Shown: positions 24,322 through 33,314, numbered from the stretch's first letter. The stretch is DNA of 64,000 bases from Vibrio tubiashii (GCF_028551255.1 NZ_CP117030.1:1364001-1428000), one strand, 5' to 3'. A program made the numbers and translations. The notes: a model not told the origin generated them from the letters alone.

Positions 24322-24643
24322 AATTCACCTATGTATTCATATGTGGAACAGAACACATAGGATCATGAAGTAAAGCCCCTCGCAGTATGATGATCCGTAT
24401 CAAGTAGTAATACGACTTATGTTTCCCCTTTCAATCGCGATCATATTTTGTGATTACTCGCATAAATAGCACATCAAACTACACCAATAAATCAACATTG
24501 CACATCATAAAGATTCATAATTTGTTAATTAATCGCTGACAATTCAAGCAGATCAAACCTACTTCACATACGTAAAACGCATTCGTCTTTAAAATGGATT
24601 CACAAAACATAAAACAACAATCCGCTTTCAAAGGAGTGAAAGT
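24322..24643. promoter_or_regulatory. Divergent intergenic region between yjiH and nhaD
   Basis: 322 bp without a gene. Near yjiH is the inverted repeat at 24328-24361. The part from 24420 to 24600 is AT-rich and should hold the nhaD promoter. I see no clear operator and no small ORF. Confidence 0.4.
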
Positions 24644-26080
24644 ATGAAATTGCAGTGGTCCATTTTTGTCGCCCTTTTTTTTCTGCCCTTTTCAACATTC
24701 GCCGCATCTTCTTCTGATCAAATACTCCCTCTTACCCAGTCAACCATAGGTTATGCAGCGCTGATCATTTTCGGCATCGCTTATACCCTGGTAATGCTTG
24801 AAGAGTATCTGCAGCTTAGAAAGTCAAAACCGGTTCTACTTGCAGCAGGTATCATTTGGGCAATGATTGGGTATGTGTATTCTCAGCACGATCAAATCGA
24901 GGTTGCTAAAGCGGCGTTAGAGCATAATTTGCTTGAGTATGCAGAGCTGCTCCTGTTCTTGCTCGTCGCCATGACCTACATCAGTGCGATGGAAGAAAGA
25001 CGGCTATTTGATGCCTTACAAGCTTGGATGGTGGGTAAAGGCTTTAACTTTAAAACCCTGTTTTGGCTGACCGGTATATTGGCATTTTTCATTTCACCGA
25101 TTGCCGATAACCTAACCACCGCGCTACTCATGTGTGCGGTGGTGATGAAAGTGGCAGGAGACAACACCAAATTTATTAACCTTGCGTGTATCAATATTGT
25201 CATTGCAGCAAATGCCGGCGGCGCGTTTAGTCCGTTCGGTGATATTACGACTTTAATGGTTTGGCAAGCAGGCCACGTCTCGTTTGCTGAGTTTATGCCG
25301 CTGTTTGTTCCGTCAGTCGTTAACTATGTTTTGCCCGCGATTATCATGTCGATGTTTGTGCCGAACGCGAGCCCAAATGTTGTCCATCAGCATGTCGAAC
25401 TCAAACGTGGTGCAAGACGGATCGTTGCCCTGTTTATCCTCACTATCGCAACCGCGGTGGCATTCCATGCTGCGCTGCACTTCCCGCCCGTAATTGGCAT
25501 GATGATGGGCTTAGCCTACTTACAGTTCTTTGGTTTCTTCCTGCGCAGAACGCTCAAAGCCTCTCTACATAAGAAATCCTTGATTGCAATTGAGAATCGA
25601 GATGATATCGCACTCAAACGTTTAGGCTCTGTGGTGCCGTTCGATGTATTTCGACGCGTCTCCCATGCCGAGTGGGATACGCTACTCTTCTTCTACGGCG
25701 TCGTTATGTGTGTCGGCGGCTTAAGTTTACTTGGTTATCTAGGAATGATTTCAGAAGTGATGTACACCCAGTGGGATCCTATTTGGGCTAACGTTATGGT
25801 CGGGATTCTTTCAGCCATCGTCGATAACATTCCGGTGATGTTTGCTGTACTCACCATGGAACCTGCAATGGATATGGGTAACTGGCTACTGGTCACTTTA
25901 ACCGCTGGCGTGGGTGGTAGTTTGCTGTCGATTGGCTCAGCGGCAGGTGTGGCTTTGATGGGAGCGGCGCACGGTAAGTACACCTTCTTTGGTCACTTAA
26001 AATGGATGCCGGTAATTGCGATTGGTTATGCCGCGAGTATTGCCGTTCATATGATGTTAAACGGTAGCTTATTCACCTAA
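24644..26080 (+). CDS. nhaD: NhaD-type Na+/H+ antiporter
   Basis: 478 residues: a signal-like N-terminus (FVALFFLPFSTFAAS) followed by about twelve helices. Conserved segments are FFISPIADNLTTALLMCAVVMKVAG (the SPI.DN(L/M)TTA motif), ANAGGAFSPFGDITTLMVWQ and GILSAIVDNIPVMFAVLTM. NhaD exchanges cytoplasmic Na+ or Li+ for protons and was first described in Vibrio. AAAGGAGTG lies upstream of the ATG. The gene ends 1 bp from the convergent lipoprotein stop, with no visible terminator. Confidence 0.94.
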   Translation: MKLQWSIFVALFFLPFSTFAASSSDQILPLTQSTIGYAALIIFGIAYTLVMLEEYLQLRKSKPVLLAAGIIWAMIGYVYSQHDQIEVAKAALEHNLLEYAELLLFLLVAMTYISAMEERRLFDALQAWMVGKGFNFKTLFWLTGILAFFISPIADNLTTALLMCAVVMKVAGDNTKFINLACINIVIAANAGGAFSPFGDITTLMVWQAGHVSFAEFMPLFVPSVVNYVLPAIIMSMFVPNASPNVVHQHVELKRGARRIVALFILTIATAVAFHAALHFPPVIGMMMGLAYLQFFGFFLRRTLKASLHKKSLIAIENRDDIALKRLGSVVPFDVFRRVSHAEWDTLLFFYGVVMCVGGLSLLGYLGMISEVMYTQWDPIWANVMVGILSAIVDNIPVMFAVLTMEPAMDMGNWLLVTLTAGVGGSLLSIGSAAGVALMGAAHGKYTFFGHLKWMPVIAIGYAASIAVHMMLNGSLFT

Positions 26081-26081
26081 A

Positions 26082-26477
26082 TTAGTTACTTTGTGAAGGG
26101 ATGAAGTCTCGTTTGCGCCAAGTAGCTGATAATTGGTACTTGGCGCAGATGCTACAAGTCAAAAGCTCCTGTTGACCATGAATGCGCATCACAATGTCTT
26201 CACGCTTTTCTTTTGAGCTATTGCGCATCTGAATCGTTAAATAGTTATCTTCCACTTCGAAAGGCTTAGTATAATCTAGCCCTTGCTCTTTGATTATGGT
26301 CACTTTAGCGTCTTTGAACTCTAGCAAGTCACCATTAAACTGATTCTCAAATACGCCAGTAAAAGAGTAGGTCTCTTGGTTGAGCATACGCTCGGTTTTT
26401 TCCTCAGAGCAACCCAACAACGCACCAAGCAACAGACCACTCACAATCAGTATCTTTGGATGCCGCTGATTATTCAT
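26082..26477 (-). CDS. Predicted lipoprotein of unknown function
   Basis: 131 residues. The N-terminus has a short basic start, a hydrophobic stretch and a lipobox GALLGC at about residue 23, so it should be lipidated and exported. The rest is hydrophilic, with a second cysteine pair in LLTCSICAKYQLSATW. I do not recognise a family. It begins 4 bp after the ogt stop, so it is probably co-transcribed with the alkylation-repair genes; a role in repair is not implied by its location in the envelope. Confidence 0.7.
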   Translation of the reverse strand: MNNQRHPKILIVSGLLLGALLGCSEEKTERMLNQETYSFTGVFENQFNGDLLEFKDAKVTIIKEQGLDYTKPFEVEDNYLTIQMRNSSKEKREDIVMRIHGQQELLTCSICAKYQLSATWRKRDFIPSQSN

Positions 26478-26481
26478 CTAA

Positions 26482-26958
26482 CTACTCCACTCTCTCCAAC
26501 TTAAGAAGTTTCGCTTTGCGCTCGACTCCCCCTGCATAACCCGTTAGCTTACCGTTTTTTCCTATCACTCGATGGCATGGCACAATCACCGAAACTGGAT
26601 TCTTGCCGTTGGCTAAACCCACCGCTCTGACCGCTTTGGGGTTACCGATGGCGTTAGCTAGGTCTTGATAACTCCAAGTTTCACCGTATGGAATGGTCGT
26701 CAGCGCCTTCCAGACTTGCTGCTGAAACTCGGTTCCAACTGCCGAAATAGGTAAATCAAACTCCCTTCTATCGCCAGAAAAATATTCTTCTAACTGTTTG
26801 ATTGCTTTAATAAGTATAGGATCATTTTCCGACAATTGACCTAACTCTTCAGGTTGTGTCGTCTGAATTTCAAACCAAACGCCAAGCAAACCTTTCTCAT
26901 TGGCTTGCAGTGTAATTGTACCTAATGGTGAAACATAGGTGGTGTAACGATTATTCAT
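26482..26958 (-). CDS. ogt: Methylated-DNA-[protein]-cysteine S-methyltransferase
   Basis: 158 residues. The suicide methyl-acceptor motif PCHRVIG is present, with the DNA-binding helix-turn-helix GETWSYQDLANAIGNPKAVRAVGLANGKNP and YAGGVERKAKLL at the C-terminus. It repairs O6-methylguanine and O4-methylthymine by moving the alkyl group to its cysteine. I start at ATG 26958 (MNNRYTTYVSPLG), with GGAG upstream; the ATG overlaps the AdaA-AlkA stop by 4 bp. Together the two genes supply an Ada-like response split differently from E. coli Ada. Confidence 0.93.
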   Translation of the reverse strand: MNNRYTTYVSPLGTITLQANEKGLLGVWFEIQTTQPEELGQLSENDPILIKAIKQLEEYFSGDRREFDLPISAVGTEFQQQVWKALTTIPYGETWSYQDLANAIGNPKAVRAVGLANGKNPVSVIVPCHRVIGKNGKLTGYAGGVERKAKLLKLERVE

Positions 26959-28319
26959 GCATGACTCCAGCAATGGAATGTTGCGTAGCTTCCCCATGGA
27001 GAAGCCGTTGCAGCCGATAACTTAGGGAACTGATTAAGGGCTTTTTTCACCACCAAATCCCCATCCAGAAAACAGTTTGGTTCAGAAGCTCCGCGTAAAC
27101 GCGCGTAGTTGACCGTCCAAGGCCCGATACCTTTCAGTTCTAGCCAACGATCTAATGGTGCCTCAAATCCTTCAATCATAAAGTGTGCAAAGCGTGACAG
27201 TGTTTCTTTGCGACTTTGCGGCATGCGTAAGAAACTCAAATCAGCCGCAGCGACTTCTGAAGGCGTAGGAAAATGTGTCACACACTCAGGTTGTAAAGTA
27301 TTCACTAATAAGTTCAACTGACCAATCGCGGCTTTAATCGAAACTTGCTGACCAAGAATCGCGCGAACACCTGCTTCCCAAGTACTCCAAACACCAGGAA
27401 TGCGAATACCGGAGCATTTGACGAGTTGTGGTTCAATATCAGATAAGTGCTGCTCGATCTGCAATACATCACTATCGAGATCGAACATACGCCTTAATTG
27501 ATTGACCAAGCTTCTCAGTAGCGACATATCATCAAGCTTAAACTCGACACGCATAATACCGGGCTTGGGGTTAGAGATCGCAAACCAGCCTGCTTGTCCT
27601 TCCAACTCAAAGTGCCTTTGATAGCCAGTATCCGTCACTGTTTCTAACCCTGATATCGCTCTCAAACGATAGAAGTCCAACATATGTTGCCAATCCAATG
27701 GACCGCGAAAAGCGAGGTCAACATGATTGGATTCTGTTTGTATCGAGCTACTTTTTCTTACTTGAGAGGGAGGCAGCTTCATGACTTGTTTAAACGCATC
27801 ATTAAAACGTCGCACACTATTAAAACCACTCGCCAGAGCAACATCAGTGATCGACAAATGACTGGTATGAAGCAATTGCTTAGCAAACATGAGTTGATAA
27901 TAAAGCGCATACTGCTTCGGTGACATACCAAGATACTGATTGAAAAGCTTGCGCAGATAGCGATCACTAATTCCCAATCGCTCAGACAGCTCAACCAAAG
28001 AGGCATGATGCAGCGCGCCCTGCTCTATCAGCTTAACCGCTCGTTGAAAGGTCACTTCCACCCCCTTCCACGCCCAAGAGCTTGGCGCGCTATCTGGCCT
28101 GCAACGCAAACAAGGACGATAACCAGCTTGCAATGCTTGCGCTTTATCAAAGTAATACTCTACGTTCTCTTCTTTAGGTAGATTTGCAGGACAAATAGGT
28201 CGGCAGAAGATGCCTGTCGTTTTAACTGCCACATAAAAGCGCCCATCAAACCTGCTATCGCGGGCTATTCTAGCGTTATGACAATCTTTTTGTGTCAGGG
28301 TGACAAGGCCACTTTCCAT
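26955..28319 (-). CDS. AdaA-AlkA fusion: methylphosphotriester sensor, AraC domain and 3-methyladenine glycosylase
   Basis: 454 residues in three parts. Residues about 10-85 are the Ada zinc domain (IFCRPICPA ... PCLRCRPDSAP, four cysteines, the first being the methyl acceptor). Residues about 90-185 are an AraC helix-turn-helix (SLVELSERLGISDRYLRKLFNQYLG and ITDVALASGFNSVRRFNDAFKQV). Residues about 200-450 are an AlkA HhH glycosylase with GVRAILGQQVS, the hairpin LKGIGPWTVNYARLRG and a catalytic Asp in FLDGDLVVKKAL. One protein thus senses alkylation, activates transcription and excises alkylated purines. The stop overlaps the ogt start. Confidence 0.93.
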   Translation of the reverse strand: MESGLVTLTQKDCHNARIARDSRFDGRFYVAVKTTGIFCRPICPANLPKEENVEYYFDKAQALQAGYRPCLRCRPDSAPSSWAWKGVEVTFQRAVKLIEQGALHHASLVELSERLGISDRYLRKLFNQYLGMSPKQYALYYQLMFAKQLLHTSHLSITDVALASGFNSVRRFNDAFKQVMKLPPSQVRKSSSIQTESNHVDLAFRGPLDWQHMLDFYRLRAISGLETVTDTGYQRHFELEGQAGWFAISNPKPGIMRVEFKLDDMSLLRSLVNQLRRMFDLDSDVLQIEQHLSDIEPQLVKCSGIRIPGVWSTWEAGVRAILGQQVSIKAAIGQLNLLVNTLQPECVTHFPTPSEVAAADLSFLRMPQSRKETLSRFAHFMIEGFEAPLDRWLELKGIGPWTVNYARLRGASEPNCFLDGDLVVKKALNQFPKLSAATASPWGSYATFHCWSHA

Positions 28320-28470
28320 GTGCTTTTCCGATATTGTTCAAACTGTTATCTAAAGTCTAAATCTTCACACAATAATTACTAGCCATTTTCGGAACTGTAT
28401 CGAATTTGCCAACTGTTTTTCTTCTTCTAAAGTTATTAATGCAGACTAAAAAATAATAAGGAAGTTGGCT

Positions 28471-28674
28471 ATGAACCTGCACTCTTGCACTATTGTGCTC
28501 AATGACGAGCTCACTATGACGTGTGACAATGTTGAACAAACTCTCGGCATCATTGATCAACACGGACCAACCAATATTCATCGAATACTGATTGATACCT
28601 TTGATGGGAACGCGATCCAAAGCTTTCACGAGCTGAGTATTGAAGAATCAATCGAAAGTCTCATGAGTATGTGA
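28471..28674 (+). CDS. Small protein of unknown function (67 residues)
   Basis: It reads MNLHSCTIVLNDELTMTC at the start and ends SIEESIESLMSM, acidic and soluble, with no membrane segment. AAGGAAG lies 8 nt before the ATG, which favours it over a 90-residue antisense frame at 28357-28629. The region upstream is AT-rich. No family recognised; two Cys (positions 6 and 18) are present. Confidence 0.5.
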   Translation: MNLHSCTIVLNDELTMTCDNVEQTLGIIDQHGPTNIHRILIDTFDGNAIQSFHELSIEESIESLMSM

Positions 28675-28779
28675 GCTTTTATTGGCTAGGTGGATTCGCG
28701 GTTGGTTTCCACCTAATCCAAAAAATGCTGTGCAGGGAAGCGGCCAGAGATTTACTCTACTTTCCTCTACTCACTCTTA

Positions 28780-28794
28780 TTCAAAAATTTTGAA
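28780..28794. promoter_or_regulatory. Candidate operator palindrome upstream of azoR
   Basis: TTCAAAAATTTTGAA is a perfect 15-bp palindrome, 113 bp before the azoR ATG, with a TATACT -10-like element further down (about 28846). It could bind a regulator of the reductase gene. Confidence 0.4.
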
Positions 28795-28907
28795 CATTAC
28801 GCTCAAACTCAAGTAGTTCTTAGTAGGCCTACGTCTCCCTATACTCTTTTCATAAAGAGACAACAAGGTTTGAATGATTCGAACCTCTATAGATAAGAGA
28901 CATGATT

Positions 28908-29486
28908 ATGACCAATACACTTGTACTAAAATCCAGCATTTTGGGCTCTCACTCTCAATCAAACCAACTGATTGATTACGCACTTGAAGGTAAAACTGGC
29001 ATTATTGAGCGTGACTTGGCTGCAAACCCAGTACCTGTACTGGATATGAGTGTTGCTACAGCGCTGCGTGGCGGAGACGATCTTTCGGACGAGCAACAAG
29101 CGGCACTTGCACTTTCAGATCAGTTGATTGAAGAGTTGAAAGCTGCAGACCAACTGGTTATCGCAGCTCCGATGTACAACTTTATGGTCCCGACACAGCT
29201 AAAAAACTGGTTCGATATTATCGCCCGTGCAGGTGTGACTTTCACTTATACCGAAAATGGCCCTGTGGGTTTAATCGAAAACAAGAAAGCGATTGTTGTT
29301 ACCACTCGTGGTGGTCTACACAAAGACTCTCCTCGTAACTCAATCGAAAGCTACGTCACCACTATGCTTGGCTTTATTGGCATTACACAGGTTGAATTTG
29401 TCTATGCTGAGGCACTTAATATGGGCGAAGAAACTGCTCAGGCTGCTCGCGAAGACGCACTAAAACAACTTGTCAGCTTGGTTTAA
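28908..29486 (+). CDS. azoR: FMN-dependent NADH-azoreductase
   Basis: 192 residues, a cytosolic flavodoxin-fold quinone/azo reductase. Conserved pieces are the phosphate loop [17 protein letters not shown], the FMN loop [36 protein letters not shown] and [11 protein letters not shown], then [19 protein letters not shown]. It reduces quinones by two electrons and azo dyes, using NADH. I start at the second ATG (28908), better spaced from AAGAGA; ATG 28902 is an alternative. Confidence 0.94.
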   Translation: MTNTLVLKSSILGSHSQSNQLIDYALEGKTGIIERDLAANPVPVLDMSVATALRGGDDLSDEQQAALALSDQLIEELKAADQLVIAAPMYNFMVPTQLKNWFDIIARAGVTFTYTENGPVGLIENKKAIVVTTRGGLHKDSPRNSIESYVTTMLGFIGITQVEFVYAEALNMGEETAQAAREDALKQLVSLV

Positions 29487-29526
29487 GAGACTCTTTCTTT
29501 AAAAGACTTAACTCAATCCGATACTA

Positions 29527-29555
29527 AACGCCTCGCTAAAAGCGAGGCGTTTTTA
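29527..29555 (+). terminator. Terminator after azoR
   Basis: AACGCCTCGCT / AGCGAGGCGTT with an AAA loop, followed by TTTTA. It separates azoR from the convergent hdfR. Confidence 0.9.
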
Positions 29556-29575
29556 CATCTTGTTAAAGCCAAATA

Positions 29576-30472
29576 CTATTCGTCATCTATTGGCAAATCT
29601 GCCATTTGTTGAAGGCTGTACGCCGTTACCGGATCGATAGTTTTGACTAGTTCTTCCACTTGTTTAATCGCATCAATCGATGTGCTCGCTTTACGATAGC
29701 TCAAGTAAATTGGTCGATACCAATCTTCCATGCCTTCAACCTTATGCAACTGACCAGAAGCAAGGAAAGGTTCAACTAACGAAGCAGGTAAGTAGGCACT
29801 GCCACCCTTTTCAAGAATAAAGTCCAGTGCGATACGAGCAGTTGATGTGCGTAAGTACGGTGCTGGGATCTTCGGATGACGTTCAGCGTGCTCTGAAGCG
29901 AATTTGGTTCCCCAATCTACATAGACATATTTGTCTTCAAACACCGATTCAAGGGAATCTGGTTGAGTGGACACTAAGATCAGCACCACATCGGCAACTT
30001 TTTTGCAGTTGAGTTCGTCCGCTTTGATCTGGTCAAAGGCAAACGCCATATCTAGGGTACGCTCTTGCAAACAGCGAGAAAGCACCTCGCGTCCCATAAT
30101 CTCTGCCATAAAGCCATAGCCTTCGAACTCATCAGTAACCAAGCTCAAACAGTTTTGTAGATACGCATCCCAAACGCTGGGTGTGCCACCTAAAGTTAAT
30201 TGCAGCGCCTTGCCACTTTCCAACGACAACTCTAATTTCGCTTGCTGTAAGGTGCTGACCATGACCTCAGCGTAACCGATCAGTCTTTCGCCCGCCGAGG
30301 TGAGTTTGATGTTGTTACGATCACGAATAAACAGCTGAGTATCAAAGTAACTCTCTAGCTGCTTAATTCGCGCGCTCACAGCCGCTTGGGTGATGTACAG
30401 GTTTTCTGCAGCCTTACCAAAGTGCCTTACTTGCGCCAGTTCTAAAAACGTTCTAAAGACTTTTACGTCCAT
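29576..30472 (-). CDS. hdfR: LysR-family regulator HdfR
   Basis: 298 residues with a LysR winged helix (MDVKVFRTFLELAQVRHFGKAAENLYITQAAVSARIKQLESYFDTQLFIRDRNNIKLTSAG) and an effector domain. The order hdfR-maoP, divergent, matches E. coli, where HdfR represses flhDC and adjusts other genes. GAGGAAATCCC precedes the ATG. In Vibrio the targets are not known. Confidence 0.88.
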   Translation of the reverse strand: MDVKVFRTFLELAQVRHFGKAAENLYITQAAVSARIKQLESYFDTQLFIRDRNNIKLTSAGERLIGYAEVMVSTLQQAKLELSLESGKALQLTLGGTPSVWDAYLQNCLSLVTDEFEGYGFMAEIMGREVLSRCLQERTLDMAFAFDQIKADELNCKKVADVVLILVSTQPDSLESVFEDKYVYVDWGTKFASEHAERHPKIPAPYLRTSTARIALDFILEKGGSAYLPASLVEPFLASGQLHKVEGMEDWYRPIYLSYRKASTSIDAIKQVEELVKTIDPVTAYSLQQMADLPIDDE

Positions 30473-30669
30473 GGGATTTCCTCTACCGACAATCTTGAAA
30501 GGTTAGCAAGAACGGTAATTTTTTATAATCTTCAAGTCACTAAAGTGTTATCTAAATTTAATAAAACTATTCGATAGTTAAGATAAAAATGTTTTGTTTT
30601 TCTTTTATGAATTTTACGCCTACTTTTCGCTCTAGTTCACCCATGTAGGTTTTTATAGAGGCTACCAAA

Positions 30670-31032
30670 ATGTCAGACACTCAATTTCGTCATGGCAAAA
30701 AACGTTTTTACGACAACACTAAGTTTCCGCGCGGTTTCGCTAAGTCTGGCGATTTTACGCTCGCAGAAGAAGAAATCCTAACGCTTTATGGCGATACCAT
30801 GCTTGGTCTTGAATCTGGAGATCTGCAACCAGAAAATGCCGAAGAGAAACACTTCGTTAAAGTATTGGTGCATCCAGGCAAAGCAAAGTCAAAGTTAGAG
30901 CGAGTATGGTTAAAGTATGTTCAGTTAGCTCGTGGTCGTAAGCGCTTCCACACACTGAACGGACGCACTAAACCAGATGCAAGTAGCGTTGAAGATTATG
31001 CTGATGACGTGAGTTTAGTCGAAGAAGATTAA
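30670..31032 (+). CDS. maoP: MaoP (YifE) family protein
   Basis: 120 residues, with strong family sequence: FRHGKKRFYDNTKFPRGFAKSGDFTLAEEEILTLYGDTMLGLESG and KSKLERVWLKYVQLARGRKRFHTLNG. In E. coli MaoP works with a short DNA site (maoS) next to its own gene to insulate the Ori macrodomain. It lies opposite hdfR, as in E. coli. The intergenic region (30473-30669, AT-rich) is the place to look for a maoS-like site; I could not identify one. Confidence 0.92.
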   Translation: MSDTQFRHGKKRFYDNTKFPRGFAKSGDFTLAEEEILTLYGDTMLGLESGDLQPENAEEKHFVKVLVHPGKAKSKLERVWLKYVQLARGRKRFHTLNGRTKPDASSVEDYADDVSLVEED

Positions 31033-31044
31033 CGCTAAATATAA

Positions 31045-31084
31045 AATGCCCCCAGTAATGGTTTAACCAATTAATGGGGGCATT
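31045..31084 (+). terminator. Terminator after maoP, between convergent genes
   Basis: AATGCCCCCA / TGGGGGCATT with a 20-nt middle containing a nested GGTTTAACC palindrome; a TT tract follows. Confidence 0.8.
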
Positions 31085-31119
31085 TCAGTATCTAGGGATT
31101 TAGTCTAAAAGCAGAGAGG

Positions 31120-31953
31120 TTATTTAGCGTTTACCGCCTTAATAAAGACCTCTTGCGCCCCTTCAACATTTAGTGCTTTCGCTTCATCAAGTAGGCTAAG
31201 TGCTTTGTCTAAATTATCCGACTTGACTGCACTCCTAATAGCGTTGTGATAGTAAGTTTGAGTTTCGGGTTGTACGATCTCAACCTTTGGAGCTTGTGAA
31301 GGCTTAAGAGGTGCGTTTTCAGCTGTTGAAGTACCAATAGAGAAGAGACTCACTCTATCGATTGATACCTCAATACGACCCGTTTCTGCATTTGGTATCT
31401 TAATATCTTTCACTTCTGGTAAATAATTACCGCGACCTTCTGCATCTAAGCGAGCTGGGTGGATAACATCGGTAAAGCCACCGAGTTCTGATTTATCCGT
31501 GTATACGATCAGATAAACTGACTCTAAGCCAAGAGGCGGGAAGAAATCTTTGTCAGCAACTAAGCGGTTACCTAAATTTAATCTTGGTTTAGTGTAAACA
31601 AACTCATCTCGTTCATAACTTTCTAGCACTTTACCTGTTTTATCGACAATCATCGCGCGTGGTACAAACGCTGTATCTGAGATAAAGCTAGTAATTTCAA
31701 TAGAAAACTCGCCACGGTTAGCAGGAAGCTCAAACACCGCAACATGACTATCAATTTCCTTGAAATCTAAATATTGGGAATTCGCATTGATATCAACTAC
31801 AGCTGAGCTAGGAAGTTTCATTACAGCAGACTGCAAATCCGCCAACGAACTGACTTTGTCAGCCTGCGCCGATTGAACATATTCTGGAGTCGGGGCAGTC
31901 TGGCAGCCTGCAAGAGCGACACAGCCGCTTAAGATGAGGGCACGTAAATACAT
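31120..31953 (-). CDS. malM: Maltose operon periplasmic protein MalM
   Basis: 277 residues. The N-terminus has a lipobox VALAGC at about residue 17, so a lipid anchor is likely. The body is MalM-like: SQYLDFKEIDSHVAVFELPANRGEFSIEITSFI, KPRLNLGNRLVADKDFFPPLGLESVYLIVYT and a C-terminal helical stretch (YYHNAIRSAVKSDNLDKALSLLDEAKAL). It binds at the periplasmic face in maltodextrin uptake; exact role unclear. AAGGA upstream. It follows lamB, with a terminator-like hairpin between. Confidence 0.9.
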   Translation of the reverse strand: MYLRALILSGCVALAGCQTAPTPEYVQSAQADKVSSLADLQSAVMKLPSSAVVDINANSQYLDFKEIDSHVAVFELPANRGEFSIEITSFISDTAFVPRAMIVDKTGKVLESYERDEFVYTKPRLNLGNRLVADKDFFPPLGLESVYLIVYTDKSELGGFTDVIHPARLDAEGRGNYLPEVKDIKIPNAETGRIEVSIDRVSLFSIGTSTAENAPLKPSQAPKVEIVQPETQTYYHNAIRSAVKSDNLDKALSLLDEAKALNVEGAQEVFIKAVNAK

Positions 31954-32036
31954 AGTGTATCCTTTTTGTTATTTTTCTAAGAGCTTACTACACGTACTGA
32001 TACAATAGCGAACTCATACTCAAAGCGCTTAGAAAA

Positions 32037-32058
32037 ATAGCCGACATAAGTCGGCTAT
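32037..32058 (-). terminator. Terminator/attenuator between lamB and malM
   Basis: ATAGCCGAC / GTCGGCTAT with an ATAA loop, followed on the minus strand by TTTTTCT. Partial read-through would give less malM than lamB message. Confidence 0.8.
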
Positions 32059-32093
32059 ATAGGTACTAAACTATACGGACAGTAGTTAGTCTA

Positions 32094-33314
32094 TTACCAC
32101 CAAGCTTCAACTTGAACACCTACTACGTATTCAGAGTCTTCACCTGTACCAAATGCATCGTCATTCTCTTTATCTGTAATGTAAGAGCCGTATACACGTA
32201 GTTCAGGGCGAGCCCAGAAGCTGTCACCCATAGCCCAACCTTGAGCAATAGTCAGTTTAGTGTTACCGAAATCTTCTACAGCAAGACCGTCTTTGTTGAT
32301 CTTCTCCCCAGCATTGTAACCCGCTTCAAAGATTGTGCGCATTGTTTCGTTCCACTTATACATTGGACGAACTACTAATGAATACTGCTCGGTATCGAAT
32401 TTTTTACCAGTAACATTGCCTTTACTGTCTTTACCGCCGATATCAGAACCATTCATATATGCTAGCTGATGACCCATTTCCCAATTTTCGCCTAGGTTCA
32501 TTACACCCCAGTTGATTAAACGGAAACCAGTCGCGTCATTGTGTGCACCAGAACGGTCATAGTAGCCACCTGAACCGAAGCCAGCCATTTGATCACCGTA
32601 GCTGTTTGTACCTAGCTGGAATACAGTTTGGTTAAAGCCGTTACTCATGCCTTGGTGAAGAATAGCAGAAACTAATACACCGTCATCCGCTTCTTCAGTC
32701 TTGTCTTTCTTCTCATTAGCAAAGTTGTAAGCCAAAGCAAGTTCTAGAGACGCGTCTTCCCAAAGACCAATGTTCGCTAGACGTACATCAGCAGTGAAGT
32801 TTGCAGCATCATCATTTTCAGTATCTTGAAGTAACGCAACAGAAAGTTTCTGATTACCTACAGAAATATTCTCAATACCACCACCAGTACCAGAAGTGTT
32901 TAGGAAGTAGAAGTCCGTGATGTGAATATCTTTACGTTGGTAGTACGTTTTACCAGCCCACATTGTTGCTTCTTTGTCTGAAGCAATCAAACCTTTTGCT
33001 TTTACAGCAAACTGAGCAATGTTTACATCACCGTCTTCCCAACCTTGCTTGCCATCACGACCAGCTGCAATCATTGACTCTATACGCCAAGTTTGCTCAC
33101 CCGTTTTTAAGTCTTCTGCAAAACCAAACTCTGAGTAGTTATCGTTTTCGTTACCTAGACGACCGACACCGTTTTTATTTACTGATACATCGCTACCTGA
33201 GTTACCACTGATACCAGTACCAGCACGCATATAACCATTAAAGTCCACTGCGAAAGCAGAACCAGCTGCTAGAGTAGTTGCGACTGCGGCAGCCAATACA
33301 CTTACTTTTTTCAT
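32094..33314 (-). CDS. lamB: Maltoporin LamB
   Basis: 406 residues: a signal peptide (MKKVSVLAAAVATTLAAGSAFA), then an 18-strand barrel beginning VDFNGYMRAGTGISG and carrying the greasy-slide and LamB landmarks NYSEFGFAEDLKTGEQTWRIESMI, MWAGKTYYQRKDIHITDFYFLNTSGTG and WGVMNLGENWEMGHQLAYMNGSD. It passes maltodextrins across the outer membrane. I use ATG 33314, since the GGAG of a slightly earlier ATG (33326) is the natural ribosome site for it. Divergent from glgX across an array of MalT boxes. Confidence 0.95.
   Translation of the reverse strand: MKKVSVLAAAVATTLAAGSAFAVDFNGYMRAGTGISGNSGSDVSVNKNGVGRLGNENDNYSEFGFAEDLKTGEQTWRIESMIAAGRDGKQGWEDGDVNIAQFAVKAKGLIASDKEATMWAGKTYYQRKDIHITDFYFLNTSGTGGGIENISVGNQKLSVALLQDTENDDAANFTADVRLANIGLWEDASLELALAYNFANEKKDKTEEADDGVLVSAILHQGMSNGFNQTVFQLGTNSYGDQMAGFGSGGYYDRSGAHNDATGFRLINWGVMNLGENWEMGHQLAYMNGSDIGGKDSKGNVTGKKFDTEQYSLVVRPMYKWNETMRTIFEAGYNAGEKINKDGLAVEDFGNTKLTIAQGWAMGDSFWARPELRVYGSYITDKENDDAFGTGEDSEYVVGVQVEAWW

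Noticed and set aside
26955..28319. Fusion of AdaA and AlkA as an assembly or frameshift artefact
   Set aside because: The reading frame is continuous, all three domains are complete, and such fusions are known in other bacteria.
28357..28629. A 90-codon minus-strand frame opposite the small 67-residue gene
   Set aside because: The plus-strand gene has an AAGGAAG site and ends cleanly; the antisense frame has neither signal nor family pattern.
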